DNA of 64,000 bases from Bosea sp. 124 (GCF_003046175.1 NZ_PZZM01000001.1:3117001-3181000); one strand, 5' to 3'. Positions 43,601-51,910 are shown, counted from the first letter of the stretch. A program made the numbers and translations. The notes: generated from the sequence alone by a model not told the origin.

Positions 43601-45299
43601 CCTGCTTGGTCAGTCAATCGATGAGCTGGCCGGGAAAATCACGATCTACCGGGATACGCTGAGGGAGTGCGGGCATAACCCGGACGACTTCACCGTCACG
43701 CTCATGCTCCATACGCTGGTCGGCGAAGATCGTGAACAGGTCCGGGAGCTGGCGAGGGAGCCGATGAAGGCTTATCTTCGCAGCGCGGCTGCGTTGATCA
43801 AGCAATATGCTTGGGCGTTCCCTGCGTTCAAGAAGCCGCAGGGCGTCACGGCACCCTTGGATATCGACCTGCAATCGCTTGATGCAGATGAGATGGACGC
43901 CATCCTCGAATTCGCATTCCTGCGTTATTTCGACGACAGTGGGCTGTTCGGTACGGTGGAGGATGCGCTCGCTCGTGTCGCGGCGTTGAAGGCGATCGGC
44001 GTCAATGAAGTGGCCTGCCTGATCGATTACGGGGTCGCCTCCAGCACCGTCATGGAAGGCCTGTCACCACTTGCCGACGTGGTTGCCCGCGCCAATGAAA
44101 GCGCTCCGGCCCAGGTCGAGCCTGAGCGCGATCTTGGTCTCGCCGGTCTCATTCGCCATCATCGCGTCACGCATATGCAGGCGACGCCCTCGATGATGAC
44201 GATGATCATGATGAACGACGAGGATCGTGAGGCGCTCTCAAGCGTGCAGCATCTCTTCATCGGCGGCGAGGCTCTGCATGGCTCGCTGCTGCGGCAGATC
44301 AACCAGGTGACGAAGGCCTCGGTTGAAAACATGTACGGGCCGACCGAGACGACGATCTGGTCGTCGACGCAGCGGGCCGCACCGACCGATGGCGTCGTTC
44401 CGCTCGGCCAACCCATTGCGAATACACAGCTTTACGTGCTCGATCGCCATCAGTCGCCCGTGCCGGTTGGATGTCCCGGCGAGCTTTTCATCGGCGGTGA
44501 TGGTGTTGCGCGTGGTTACCTCAAGAACGCCGGGCTGACCCAGGAACGCTTTGTCGAGAATCCATTCGTCCCGGGGCAGAGGATGTATCGCACCGGCGAT
44601 CTCGTGCGCCGCGATCCCGGTGGCACGCTGAGTTTCATCGGGCGGGCGGATCACCAGGTCAAGGTTCGGGGTTATCGCATCGAGCTGGGCGAGATCGAGG
44701 CGCAGCTCGGCCAGGTTGCGGGCGTGTTGGAGGCGGTGGCCATGGCACGGGAGGATCAGCCGAACGATGTGAGGCTGGTCGCCTATCTCCGCTTTGCCGG
44801 TGAGCCCGTACCGGACGCGAAGCTGCGGGTTCATCTTGCCGCGACGCTTCCGGAATTCATGATCCCGGCGCATTTCGTCGCGATGGCGGCCTTCCCGCTG
44901 ACGCCGAATGCGAAGGTCGACAGGAAGGCCTTGCCGCGGCCTGACGAGGCGCGTCGCGCCCAGGCGCCGACACCGTCACCCGCCGTCGAGCTGAGCGGCG
45001 ACCTCGAGCCGGCAATCGCCGATGCTTTCAAACAGTTCCTTGGATTGGAACGCGTCAGCACGGGCGATAACTTCTTCAAATTGGGAGGCCATTCCCTGCT
45101 TGCGGTGCAGATGCATCGTCACTTGAAGGCGACCTTGGCGCCAAGCCTGACGATTACAGACCTTTTCCGCTTCCCGACCGTTGCCGGATTGGCCGAGCAC
45201 CTCAAGGGCAGCAGCAAGGCCTCTGACCAGCTCGGGCGGGTTGCCGATCGCGCGGCGATGCGACGCAACGCGATGAATCGAGGCTCGCTTCGCTCTTGA
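40674..45299 (+). CDS. NRPS: formyltransferase - partial C - adenylation split by luciferase-like monooxygenase - PCP
   Basis: About 1541 residues; numbering here counts from an in-frame TTG at 40662. Residues 8-290 are a methionyl-tRNA-formyltransferase-like domain with NFHDGPLPRYAGLNAP (N96, H98) and DEGDI (D137). Residues 315-525 look like the back half of a condensation domain without the HHxxxDG motif. The adenylation domain begins near 555 (A3 YTSGSTGRPKG at 703, A4 LSFDISVLELFW) and is interrupted from about 785 to 1145. The insert is an FMN-dependent luciferase-like monooxygenase (MDFSLFYWGNDDG, FKAVWTPERHFHAFGG, LAFASGWMPEDF). The adenylation domain then resumes (A5 NMYGPTETT at 1223, A8 VRGYRIELGEIE, A10 NAKVDRK). 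A PCP follows with LGGHS (S1478). This is the MupA/Atu3671 class. No thioesterase is present, so release must occur elsewhere. A PPTase gene overlaps its end. Confidence 0.93.
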   Translation: MLKMTSVLMGEESLLVQCAEILVGRGHGIQAIVSSSVSVRKWAEERKITVVEPDHGYESVLSQLDYDWFFSASNLRMVPDGVWKRARHGAANFHDGPLPRYAGLNAPTWALLAGETQYGITWHSMVEAVDEGDILVQITFDVDEHDTALTLNTKCFEAGIDGFLSLVQQIESGSLAPRAQSLSERTYFPKFRLPEAAATLQFDATTDQAERLFRALDYGSGYRNPLAFTKVLIAGKAYNIGRLTRDDSVAGAVPGQVVEISDGSAVIATRDAAVRIADLTDEYGTTVEISSVLSRGQNLAAIEPSLATDLTTLSIGLARCDAYFRRQLRSLQDLDLPWFDRSADLAPAGRKSLPVATPSGLATSAVAIAFLAYLSRVASQDAFGIAYGNDELQGRAARFPGYVVPTMPFVARFLEKDTVASLVERADAEFATLRAKLGQSGDLIVRNPDLTATRLSVGLYEGASGDNLLGFESSILILALSPGNKGTLIYDPARISAAGMESLAAGFAAFLAEFAADGSRAIAELAMLGEAERRLVLFDHNRSERDYDREICVHQLIEQAVDRTPDAIALCCDDEEISFAELDRRANKVAHELIRLGVRPGALVGLFLPRSLELVIGAFAIHKAGAAYVPLDPAYPADRTTMMAQDSDLSAIIFNQESLHAIPHCDAQRLDIDAVINGGSPIERPHLSIASSELAYVIYTSGSTGRPKGVMIEHRNVVNFFVGMDERIRRDDRQQPVWLAVTSLSFDISVLELFWTLARGFKVVINMDASHRRALPKKRAAGAMDFSLFYWGNDDGAGRLKYQLLLDGARFADTHGFKAVWTPERHFHAFGGPYPNPAVTGAAVAAVTRNLEVRAGSCVLPLHPPARVAEEWAVVDNLSDGRVGLAFASGWMPEDFILRPENAPPNNKAALFRDIEVVRKLWRGEAVPFDMAGGKTIQIVTQPRPVQPELPVWVTTAGNPETYREAARVGAHVLTHLLGQSIDELAGKITIYRDTLRECGHNPDDFTVTLMLHTLVGEDREQVRELAREPMKAYLRSAAALIKQYAWAFPAFKKPQGVTAPLDIDLQSLDADEMDAILEFAFLRYFDDSGLFGTVEDALARVAALKAIGVNEVACLIDYGVASSTVMEGLSPLADVVARANESAPAQVEPERDLGLAGLIRHHRVTHMQATPSMMTMIMMNDEDREALSSVQHLFIGGEALHGSLLRQINQVTKASVENMYGPTETTIWSSTQRAAPTDGVVPLGQPIANTQLYVLDRHQSPVPVGCPGELFIGGDGVARGYLKNAGLTQERFVENPFVPGQRMYRTGDLVRRDPGGTLSFIGRADHQVKVRGYRIELGEIEAQLGQVAGVLEAVAMAREDQPNDVRLVAYLRFAGEPVPDAKLRVHLAATLPEFMIPAHFVAMAAFPLTPNAKVDRKALPRPDEARRAQAPTPSPAVELSGDLEPAIADAFKQFLGLERVSTGDNFFKLGGHSLLAVQMHRHLKATLAPSLTITDLFRFPTVAGLAEHLKGSSKASDQLGRVADRAAMRRNAMNRGSLRS

Positions 45300-45964
45300 C
45301 GATCCAGGACGTCCTCCCGTCGGTGTTCGACCGACGGGCGGCAGCGGTCGCAGTGCCGATTACCGCCGACCTGGTTTCCCTGCTGCGCGTCGAAGAGCGC
45401 GAAGGCATCAGGGGGGCTGTGCCAAAGCGCCAACATGAATTCGCGGCCGGGCGTCGGTGCGCGCATCTGGCGATGGCGCAGCTTGGATGTCCGGCCGCGC
45501 CGGTTGCGGTCGGCGATGACCGTGCGCCGATCTGGCCTGAAGGGCTTGTCGGCAGCATCAGCCATTGCGAAGCGTGGGCTGCTGCCGTCGTCGCACGAAA
45601 GGCCGACGGCATCCGCTCCATAGGGCTGGATCTCGAACCCGCATTGCCCCTTCCGCAGGATCTGGTTCAAACAATCCTGCGGCCGGAGGAGTGTCTTGCG
45701 CTTGGATTATTGCCCGTGGAGACGCAGTTGCAATGCGCGCGGCTGATATTCTCTGCCAAGGAAGCGTTCTTCAAATGCCAGTATGCGCTCACCGGAGCCT
45801 TTATTGATTTCCAGGCTGCAGCGATCAGCCTTGACCTGGCACGGCGCTCATTTCGCGCGGTGCTGACCGGCGCGGTCGGCGCATTTCCGGCAGGGCACAG
45901 CTTTGACGGCCGCTTTCACTGCGACGCTCCGATCATGGTGACCGGCGTCACGCTCGAGGCGTAA
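45296..45964 (+). CDS. 4'-phosphopantetheinyl transferase (EntD/Sfp-type)
   Basis: 222 residues. Attaches the phosphopantetheine arm to carrier proteins. Visible are GSISHCEAWAAAVVA, the Mg-binding IGLDLEPA (D and E) and FSAKEAFFKCQ, whose Lys-Glu completes the site. EntD-like layout and length. The TTG start overlaps the NRPS stop (TTGA at 45296-45299), so the enzyme is made together with the NRPS. It could also activate the PKS carrier domain at 7.6-14.1 kb (S1816). Confidence 0.9.
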   Translation: MTIQDVLPSVFDRRAAAVAVPITADLVSLLRVEEREGIRGAVPKRQHEFAAGRRCAHLAMAQLGCPAAPVAVGDDRAPIWPEGLVGSISHCEAWAAAVVARKADGIRSIGLDLEPALPLPQDLVQTILRPEECLALGLLPVETQLQCARLIFSAKEAFFKCQYALTGAFIDFQAAAISLDLARRSFRAVLTGAVGAFPAGHSFDGRFHCDAPIMVTGVTLEA

Positions 45965-46043
45965 CGCCGGCACCGATGCGCTTGCCGTTACGGGCGGTGG
46001 TCGATCCGTATCGTTGAAGCGAGTGCAGGTTCTGCCAGGCCAA

Positions 46044-47741
46044 TCATCTCAGGCTTGGCAGGCTGGCGAAGTCCTGGCCCTGAACACTCTTCTTCCTGAG
46101 CCGGATGAAATCGAGTTCGCGCGATGGGATCCATCTCATGCTTCCCATATCGATCTTGTTCAGGATGCAGCCGATGAGCTTGGAATGGACCGGGTGCGCC
46201 ATCGACAGCCCGACCTGCATATGCTCGACGCTGACGTTACCCCACCCTACGACGAGAAGAATGCCGTCGATGAACTTCGTAGCTGCCCGGATATCACCCG
46301 GCATCGTCAGGGGAGGGAGGTCGAAAATAACGTAGTCGTAGGTTTCCCTCGCACCGGCTATCAGGTTCGGCATCTTGTCGAGCCATTCGAGCGACTTCAT
46401 GCCGTGCTTTGCGCCGGACGGAAGGAAATGAAGTCCCGTTTCCTGATCAATCTTTACAAACTTGTTCAGGTCGGACTGCCGTCCGGTTCCATATTCGATC
46501 AGACCGCGCTCTTCGGCCAGGCCAAAGCGCCTCGACAGACCCGCGGTGTAGATATCGCCGTCGACCAGCAAGGTTCTTTTGCCGGCTGTCGCGAGAGAGA
46601 TGGCGAGATTGCTCGCGATCGTCGTGCAGCCTTCGCCGCGAATGAGCGATGCCACTCCGATGACCTGAAACTTGCCGCCTCGCAGGTTTTCATCCGATGC
46701 GAAGCGCGCGTTCCTGAGCGTGTGCCACAGCTCGTTCTGCTTGACCGCCTTGATCGCGCAGAGAGCCGCAGGCGGTATTTGAAACGCTCCTTTCAGAAGG
46801 AGTTCCTTGTTGGGCTTCGCCTTGGTGGCGCTCTTGTTGAGCAGCGGCATCACCGGAACCACCCCCAGGAAGGGCGAGCGCGTGGCTTCCGCTGCCTGCT
46901 CCGGGGTCCGCACGCTGCGATCGAGAAAAGCCATCACCAGGGCAAAGGTGACGGCGGCTGCGCCGCCGAGGATGCCGGCGACCGCGATGATGAGGATGCC
47001 GCGTACATTGCTTTTGTCGGCGGGCGGCATGGCCGCAGCGATGATGCGGGTTTTTGGACCCACCTCGCGCAGGCGTTCACGGAGCCAGCTGCTGCCGGAC
47101 TGTGCCGCATCGATGCGCGCCATGTTCTGGTCGACGATGTAGGCACGAACGATATCGTTCGTGATCCGGGCGGCCTGATCGGCGTCAGGTGCTGTGAACT
47201 TCAGTTCGACGACATTGCTAAGGGAAACCCGTTCGGCCGAGAGGCCACGCTGCACCATCTTCAGAGCGGCTGCCTTGGGATCGCTCATCGCTCCCGCAAC
47301 GCCCGCATCGGGCGGGCGGGGCGCGAACATCATGCCGAGTTCGCCGATGATTGCAGAAAGCCCACCGCCGCGACTCTCCTGCGGCTGATCAGGCAATTTG
47401 AGATTGTCGACGACAGCCAGGGCGATGCGCTCGGAGCGCATGATCTGAATCTGCGTCTCGATAAAGGTCGGATCGAGTTGGGTCTCTGCAAAAAAAGCGT
47501 CGTCGCGGCTGAACGTCAGGCGCAGGTTGGTCAGTTGAAGATGCGCCGTTGCCGTGTAGGTCGCGGGTCGCGTCAACACAAAGATGATAGCGAAGGCCAC
47601 TGCGACCAGACTGATCAATGCGATCAAGCGCTTGAAGCGGAACACTGTTCCAAGCATCCAGCGCAAGCTGAATTGCGAGGGCGCCGCCACCTCGTCATCG
47701 AAGGGAGTCTGAGGCGAATGGATGTTGGTGATATTCAACAT
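46044..47741 (-). CDS. Wzc/ExoP-like polysaccharide co-polymerase with degenerate kinase site
   Basis: 565 residues. Controls chain length and export in Wzx/Wzy systems. N-terminal Wzz-type membrane domain: TM1 about 37-57, periplasmic part with PTFIETQIQIMRSERIALAVVDNL, and TM2 about 247-270. The P-loop domain is BY-kinase-like with Walker A' LLVDGDI (391-397) and Walker B VIFDLPP (471-477). However, the Walker A reads GEGCTT (369-374), so the phosphate-binding Lys is Cys372, and no Tyr cluster exists at the C-terminus. The periplasmic region is also short, lacking the long coiled coil. It is therefore probably a structural co-polymerase, not a kinase. Three bases separate its ATG from the stop of the upstream export gene. 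Confidence 0.9.
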   Translation of the reverse strand: MLNITNIHSPQTPFDDEVAAPSQFSLRWMLGTVFRFKRLIALISLVAVAFAIIFVLTRPATYTATAHLQLTNLRLTFSRDDAFFAETQLDPTFIETQIQIMRSERIALAVVDNLKLPDQPQESRGGGLSAIIGELGMMFAPRPPDAGVAGAMSDPKAAALKMVQRGLSAERVSLSNVVELKFTAPDADQAARITNDIVRAYIVDQNMARIDAAQSGSSWLRERLREVGPKTRIIAAAMPPADKSNVRGILIIAVAGILGGAAAVTFALVMAFLDRSVRTPEQAAEATRSPFLGVVPVMPLLNKSATKAKPNKELLLKGAFQIPPAALCAIKAVKQNELWHTLRNARFASDENLRGGKFQVIGVASLIRGEGCTTIASNLAISLATAGKRTLLVDGDIYTAGLSRRFGLAEERGLIEYGTGRQSDLNKFVKIDQETGLHFLPSGAKHGMKSLEWLDKMPNLIAGARETYDYVIFDLPPLTMPGDIRAATKFIDGILLVVGWGNVSVEHMQVGLSMAHPVHSKLIGCILNKIDMGSMRWIPSRELDFIRLRKKSVQGQDFASLPSLR

Positions 47742-47744
47742 TAC

Positions 47745-49043
47745 CTATCTCGTCACGAAAGACTTATCCAGGGAGCCGAAACGCTCTTTAGCCGGAGGCT
47801 CGGAACCCGGCTGCGAGCTTCGGCGCTGGCTTGCCGGTGAGGCCGACCGAGCGGTATCCTGCGGACGGAAAACCTTCAGAATGTCACCAGGCAGAATGCG
47901 GGTGGTCTCGGTTGCCTGCAATTCTCTGATTTCTTCGCCAACGGGCCTCAGGATGACGAATGTAAATTTCGCGTCCGAATCCGTTTCGTCGGCATTGCTC
48001 GGCGCAGAGCTCATTGCCATCGAACCCGCGATCAGCCGGCTCGATGTCTCGAACCGCTCATCGAGTTCCTTCACCTGAGCGAGAATCGTGTGCAATTCGG
48101 CCAAGGCTGCGCTCTGCCGATCATCCTGCAAAGCCGACCGCTGCGACGCAATCAGGTTGATCTGCTGGCGGGCGCGCAGGACAGCGGTCTCAAGCTCCCG
48201 CTGTTCACGCTCGATTTGTGCAACCGTCCGTTCGAGAGGCAGGATACGCGGTGCCGGAGCAAGCCCCCGCGCGATCAGACCGCGGGTTTCCTCGAGTTCG
48301 CGCGCGACCGACTCTTTCTGCTTTTCGGCAGCCTTGGACTGCGCCTGAATGGACACGATCTCGCGTTCGAGGAGGATTACGGACTCGCCATAGGCCTTGA
48401 TCTGGTTCCGGTGCCGTTCGATCCTCGCGTTGAAAATGCCGCGCTCTTCGTCGATGAAGCGTGACGACGCGGCGACACCTTCGGCGACAGGCAAGGCCTC
48501 GAGGCCTGCAGCCTCCGCCTTGAGACGCCATTCTCTGGCCGCGAACTCGTTACGCTTCACCAGCACCGTGCGCAGGTCGCCGCGGCCGGTGATCGAGTCG
48601 CGCTCGAAGCCCCAGTCCGAGGTGCGGGGTGGACGATATATGCCGCCGGCAATCGTCACCGCATTGAGCACGACCATTTGGGGGCGATAGGCGTATTCAC
48701 CCGGGCGCTCGACCCCGCCCAGGATATAGAACGGTCGGTATTGCGCGACAGAAACTGCCGTATCAGGCAATTCGAGGAGCTGAGCCTTTGCTTTGATCGC
48801 CTCTGCGATCCGGCTGGCCAGTTCACCGGAAGCCAACCCCGTCGCAGGGACGTCGCCGATCATGGGGAGTGTGATCTTTCCGTCGGGGCCGATCGCGAAT
48901 TCGCCAGTCAAGACCGGCCATTCGTGCACGTGAATGCGAAGTCGATCCTGCACGCCAAGACGATAGGCGCCCTCTTGAGCGCGGACAGCTTCTGCCTGGA
49001 AAAGGCCCAGGGTCAGAAAAATCATGCCTGCTTTCGTCTGCAT
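47745..49043 (-). CDS. ExoF/Wza-type polysaccharide export protein with coiled coil
   Basis: About 432 residues. Signal peptide (MQTKAGMIFLTLGLFQAEAVRAQ) precedes the polysaccharide-export domain YRLGVQDRLRIHVHEWPVLTGEFAIGPDGKITLPMIGDVPA. An SLBB-type segment follows (PFYILGGVERPGEYAYRPQMVVLNAVTIAGG). A long coiled coil (about 180-330, rich in Glu/Gln/Arg) and a C-terminal SLBB-like strand pair ending PGDILKVFR complete it. This is the ExoF layout known from rhizobia, where the coiled coil may replace the periplasmic part missing in the adjacent co-polymerase. No lipobox, so not a Wza lipoprotein. The start at 49043 is set by the signal peptide. Confidence 0.9.
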   Translation of the reverse strand: MQTKAGMIFLTLGLFQAEAVRAQEGAYRLGVQDRLRIHVHEWPVLTGEFAIGPDGKITLPMIGDVPATGLASGELASRIAEAIKAKAQLLELPDTAVSVAQYRPFYILGGVERPGEYAYRPQMVVLNAVTIAGGIYRPPRTSDWGFERDSITGRGDLRTVLVKRNEFAAREWRLKAEAAGLEALPVAEGVAASSRFIDEERGIFNARIERHRNQIKAYGESVILLEREIVSIQAQSKAAEKQKESVARELEETRGLIARGLAPAPRILPLERTVAQIEREQRELETAVLRARQQINLIASQRSALQDDRQSAALAELHTILAQVKELDERFETSSRLIAGSMAMSSAPSNADETDSDAKFTFVILRPVGEEIRELQATETTRILPGDILKVFRPQDTARSASPASQRRSSQPGSEPPAKERFGSLDKSFVTR

Positions 49044-49370
49044 TCCCGTACGGTTCCTCTGGGGCGTCTGCGGTCCTTCCTTTATGGAATTGCGCATGAT
49101 GTTTTATAGACGGAACCGGGAAGCGAGCAAAGGCGTCGAGCTGGTTTAATAGGAGTTTATGGTCAACGCTGCACAGATGGTTATCGAACGTTACCGTACT
49201 CTTCGCCGGCGCGAGGTGTGGCTTGTCGAGAGACGGTTATCGAAATTCGCCCTGGCGAAAACTGCGTGGTGCCGCCGGAATCTCGTGGATTGCGGTCGAG
49301 GTCGTCCGTCGCCCGTTGATATTCTCCGGCCGATGTCCCCGCCTTGCGAGAGGGATCTTGGGCCGTGTTC

Positions 49371-50609
49371 TCATGTCCGGAATGTCCGAACTCTTTCTCG
49401 CGCATTTACAGCGGCATCCTTGAAGAGCTCGGAAAGCCGTTTTCCCAGAAAATCGCGATCATGTAGACGTTCAACCCGCAGGCGACCCTCATGCCCCATT
49501 GATTGAATTTCATGGGACGGCGCCTTCAACGCGGCCGTCATGGCGCTCAGCAGTTGTTTCATGTCTCCTGGAGGAACCAGCCAGCCGCACTTCGCGTCAA
49601 CTAATTCGGGGATTCCGGCTATTGTCGTCGATATGACCGGTCTTTCCATCATGAAGGCCTCCATGATCACCACGGGAAGACCTTCAGCATAGCTCGGCAA
49701 TATCAGCGCCCGGCTGGCCGAAATCAGCTCGCGAACCTGGCTGTTCGTCGCCCAGCCCATCAAAGTGACTTCATTCTGGACGTTGTGAAGGGCGATCTGT
49801 TCCTCGATGTCGGCCCGGCTTTCGCCGTCGCCAACAAGGATCATTCGGATGGAAGGAAATTCAGTCCGGAGTGCGGCAACGACGCTCGGCAGATGGACCT
49901 GACCTTTTTGCGGGCATAGTCTCCCGACGCAGACAAATGTCTGATTTTCTGCAGATGCCGGCTCGGTCATCTTGAATTCAGCGATGTTGATGCCGCAGCG
50001 CGCGATCTGAATCTTGCCGGACATGCCATTGCTCCCGGACACTCGGTTGAGCGTCTCGCGACAATATTCCGATATGGCGACGACAAAGGCGGCATTCTTT
50101 ATCTTCGCTTTAAAATTCTGCTTTTGCGGAGACAAGAATTCGTCCGGTCCATGAGCGGTAAAGCTGTAGCTCGGCCCCCCGATCAGATGTGATAGCATTG
50201 CGACTGCGGTCGCATTGTTGCTGAAATGGGAATGAACATGAACCGCGCCGATACGTTGTGCCGTCTGCCTGAGCGTAAAGGCTTGGATGAGATACGCAAT
50301 GTGACGAACCCAGTTACGAGGGTCGGCGCGCGTAAGAGAATACCATGTCGGTACGGCGCGCAAAATACCGAATGGATTCAGAAAAATTTCTTTTGCCGCA
50401 GATACTATCAGATTTCTGATATTACCGTCGAGCAGGTATTTTGTCTTATTTCTTTCCCCGATGTCCTTTTTGTCGATGAGTTCGCCTTTGAAATGGCGCA
50501 CCGACAGCCTTGTCACCTCCATCCCGAACTTCTCGATCGATTCGATCTCGTTTCTGATGAACGTACCGCTTGGTACGGGATAAGTGTTGAGCAGATAGAT
50601 AATTTTCAT
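49371..50609 (-). CDS. Glycosyltransferase family 4 (WcaL/EpsF-like)
   Basis: 412 residues. Starts MKIIYLLNTYPVPSGTFIRNEI, nearly the same opening as the enzyme at 29004-30212. HVHSHFSNNATAVAM and FTAHGPDEFLSPQ are in the acceptor half. VCVGRLCPQKGQVHL, VGDGESRADIEEQ and the E-x7-E motif EGLPVVIMEAF are in the donor half. Noticeably AT-richer than most of the window, which hints at separate acquisition. A frame open to 50660 adds 17 polar residues. Alone on its strand, with a 650-bp upstream gap containing a palindromic site. Confidence 0.92.
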   Translation of the reverse strand: MKIIYLLNTYPVPSGTFIRNEIESIEKFGMEVTRLSVRHFKGELIDKKDIGERNKTKYLLDGNIRNLIVSAAKEIFLNPFGILRAVPTWYSLTRADPRNWVRHIAYLIQAFTLRQTAQRIGAVHVHSHFSNNATAVAMLSHLIGGPSYSFTAHGPDEFLSPQKQNFKAKIKNAAFVVAISEYCRETLNRVSGSNGMSGKIQIARCGINIAEFKMTEPASAENQTFVCVGRLCPQKGQVHLPSVVAALRTEFPSIRMILVGDGESRADIEEQIALHNVQNEVTLMGWATNSQVRELISASRALILPSYAEGLPVVIMEAFMMERPVISTTIAGIPELVDAKCGWLVPPGDMKQLLSAMTAALKAPSHEIQSMGHEGRLRVERLHDRDFLGKRLSELFKDAAVNARERVRTFRT

Positions 50610-51267
50610 GGGCGGATCATCAAGATAAGCGTCGTTTTTTTGATGGAGGCTTACGATCATCGAACTGACATACTGGGCTCAAGTTTGGATTTTATTATAA
50701 TTTTGTCTATCGCATTCGCAATGGGAGAATGTAATAAATAAAAGGTAAATCGGGGCGAGGCCGCGCCTGCGGCACGCTGTCCCTCAGGGCACCCTGCTTG
50801 ACGCCTCTCGGGCATCACGGCCCCTCACACTGTCCAATCTATCTGGATGGGGCGGAGATGGCTCGCAAAATTGCAAGTTGACAAACAATCCGGGAATATG
50901 ACGTTGCGTCATAGCGCTGCTAGATTTTGCCCGGGCGGAGGAGGCGAGCCTTGCACGATGGCGTTACGATCAAGGCCGTTTGGGTGCGGGTCGGGATTGT
51001 TGTCCTGCTCGCGGCGATCTGTGGAGCGCCGTTGTTCAGAGCGATGTAGGATGATCTCCCAACGCAGTTCGGTCCAGGAAGAGGCCAGGAGCGCAATGCG
51101 ATCGCTCGTTGCGCGCGTTGAGCCGCCTTGCTGACTCGTTCGTTCGGTGTGGCTGAACCGCATGTTCGGTTTTGCCGGCCGCAGCCGGCGAGATGCTCCC
51201 TCCAAGCTCGCCTCCGACGACGGATATTATCGTTAACATCGCGTTTCCCTGCTGCTAGGCTGACGCA
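50610..51267. other. Gene-free stretch upstream of the GT4 gene
   Basis: About 660 bp. AT-rich near 50650-50740, then GC-rich. Contains the ATGACG-N3-CGTCAT palindrome at 50898-50912 and a GTTAAC word near 51231. No gene recognised. Confidence 0.45.
50898..50912. promoter_or_regulatory. Palindrome ATGACG-N3-CGTCAT, second copy
   Basis: ATGACGTTGCGTCAT has 6-bp perfect arms identical to those of the site upstream of the curli operon (31642-31656). It is 289 bp upstream of the GT4 start at 50609 on the minus strand. Candidate shared operator. Confidence 0.42.
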
Positions 51268-51504
51268 ATGGAAGCCTTCATCTTCGAGCCACGGGCTGCG
51301 TGGGCCAGCATCATGCTGCTGCTGGCAGGCGCCTTGTCGTTTTTTGGATTTCTCGGTTGGCGTCATGAGGCTCGTGCGGTCGCAGAACTTGTTGAGCCGC
51401 CTGAGACAAAGCATCAGGCGGCGGCCCGCATCAAGATGGAGGCGCGCCATCCTCCCAGGGGGTTTGCCGGGATCGCGGAGCGCCTGAAGAAGCGGGCAAG
51501 CTAG
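51268..51504 (+). CDS. Possible 78-residue membrane-anchored protein
   Basis: Starts MEAFIFEPRAAWASIMLLLAGALSFFGFLGW, a single hydrophobic helix, followed by a charged tail ending KKRAS. No strong ribosome site and no family recognised. Composition is protein-like but the call is tentative. Confidence 0.35.
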   Translation: MEAFIFEPRAAWASIMLLLAGALSFFGFLGWRHEARAVAELVEPPETKHQAAARIKMEARHPPRGFAGIAERLKKRAS

Positions 51505-51910
51505 AGCATCGATCTGGTGCTGCAGAATGCCGGCATTCCGCGAAAGCCGGCAGATTTTGGATTCTCGGATAGCCTGCAGGTCAGAATGGCGGTGCGACAG
51601 CACGGGTGACGGTCGCGGAGCGCGTGGTGTCGATCCTGACGCAGCCCGGCTTTGGTCCTTCGCCGGCGGGTCCAAGGCCACGGTGTGGTCTAAGATGTGC
51701 AACTGCTCCAGCGGATGAAATCGTTCCAAGGCGTTTCGTGCTGCCCATGGCCCTCGGAGCCTCCCTCCCTCGCAGGCCGTTGCGGAGCGCAAGGGGCGCG
51801 ACAGCGTGGATTGGCGATTGCGAGGGCTGACGCGATCCATCCCTAGCGACCGCCATCTCCATAATACATATTGCAAGCTGACCTAAGGGGCGATTATAGA
51901 TAGGTTAACG
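51505..51910. other. Gene-free stretch
   Basis: About 400 bp in which I see no gene, strong hairpin or repeat. Confidence 0.4.

Noticed and set aside
46014..47840. 600-codon plus-strand frame
   Set aside because: Fully antisense to the Wzc-like gene, whose motifs are clear.
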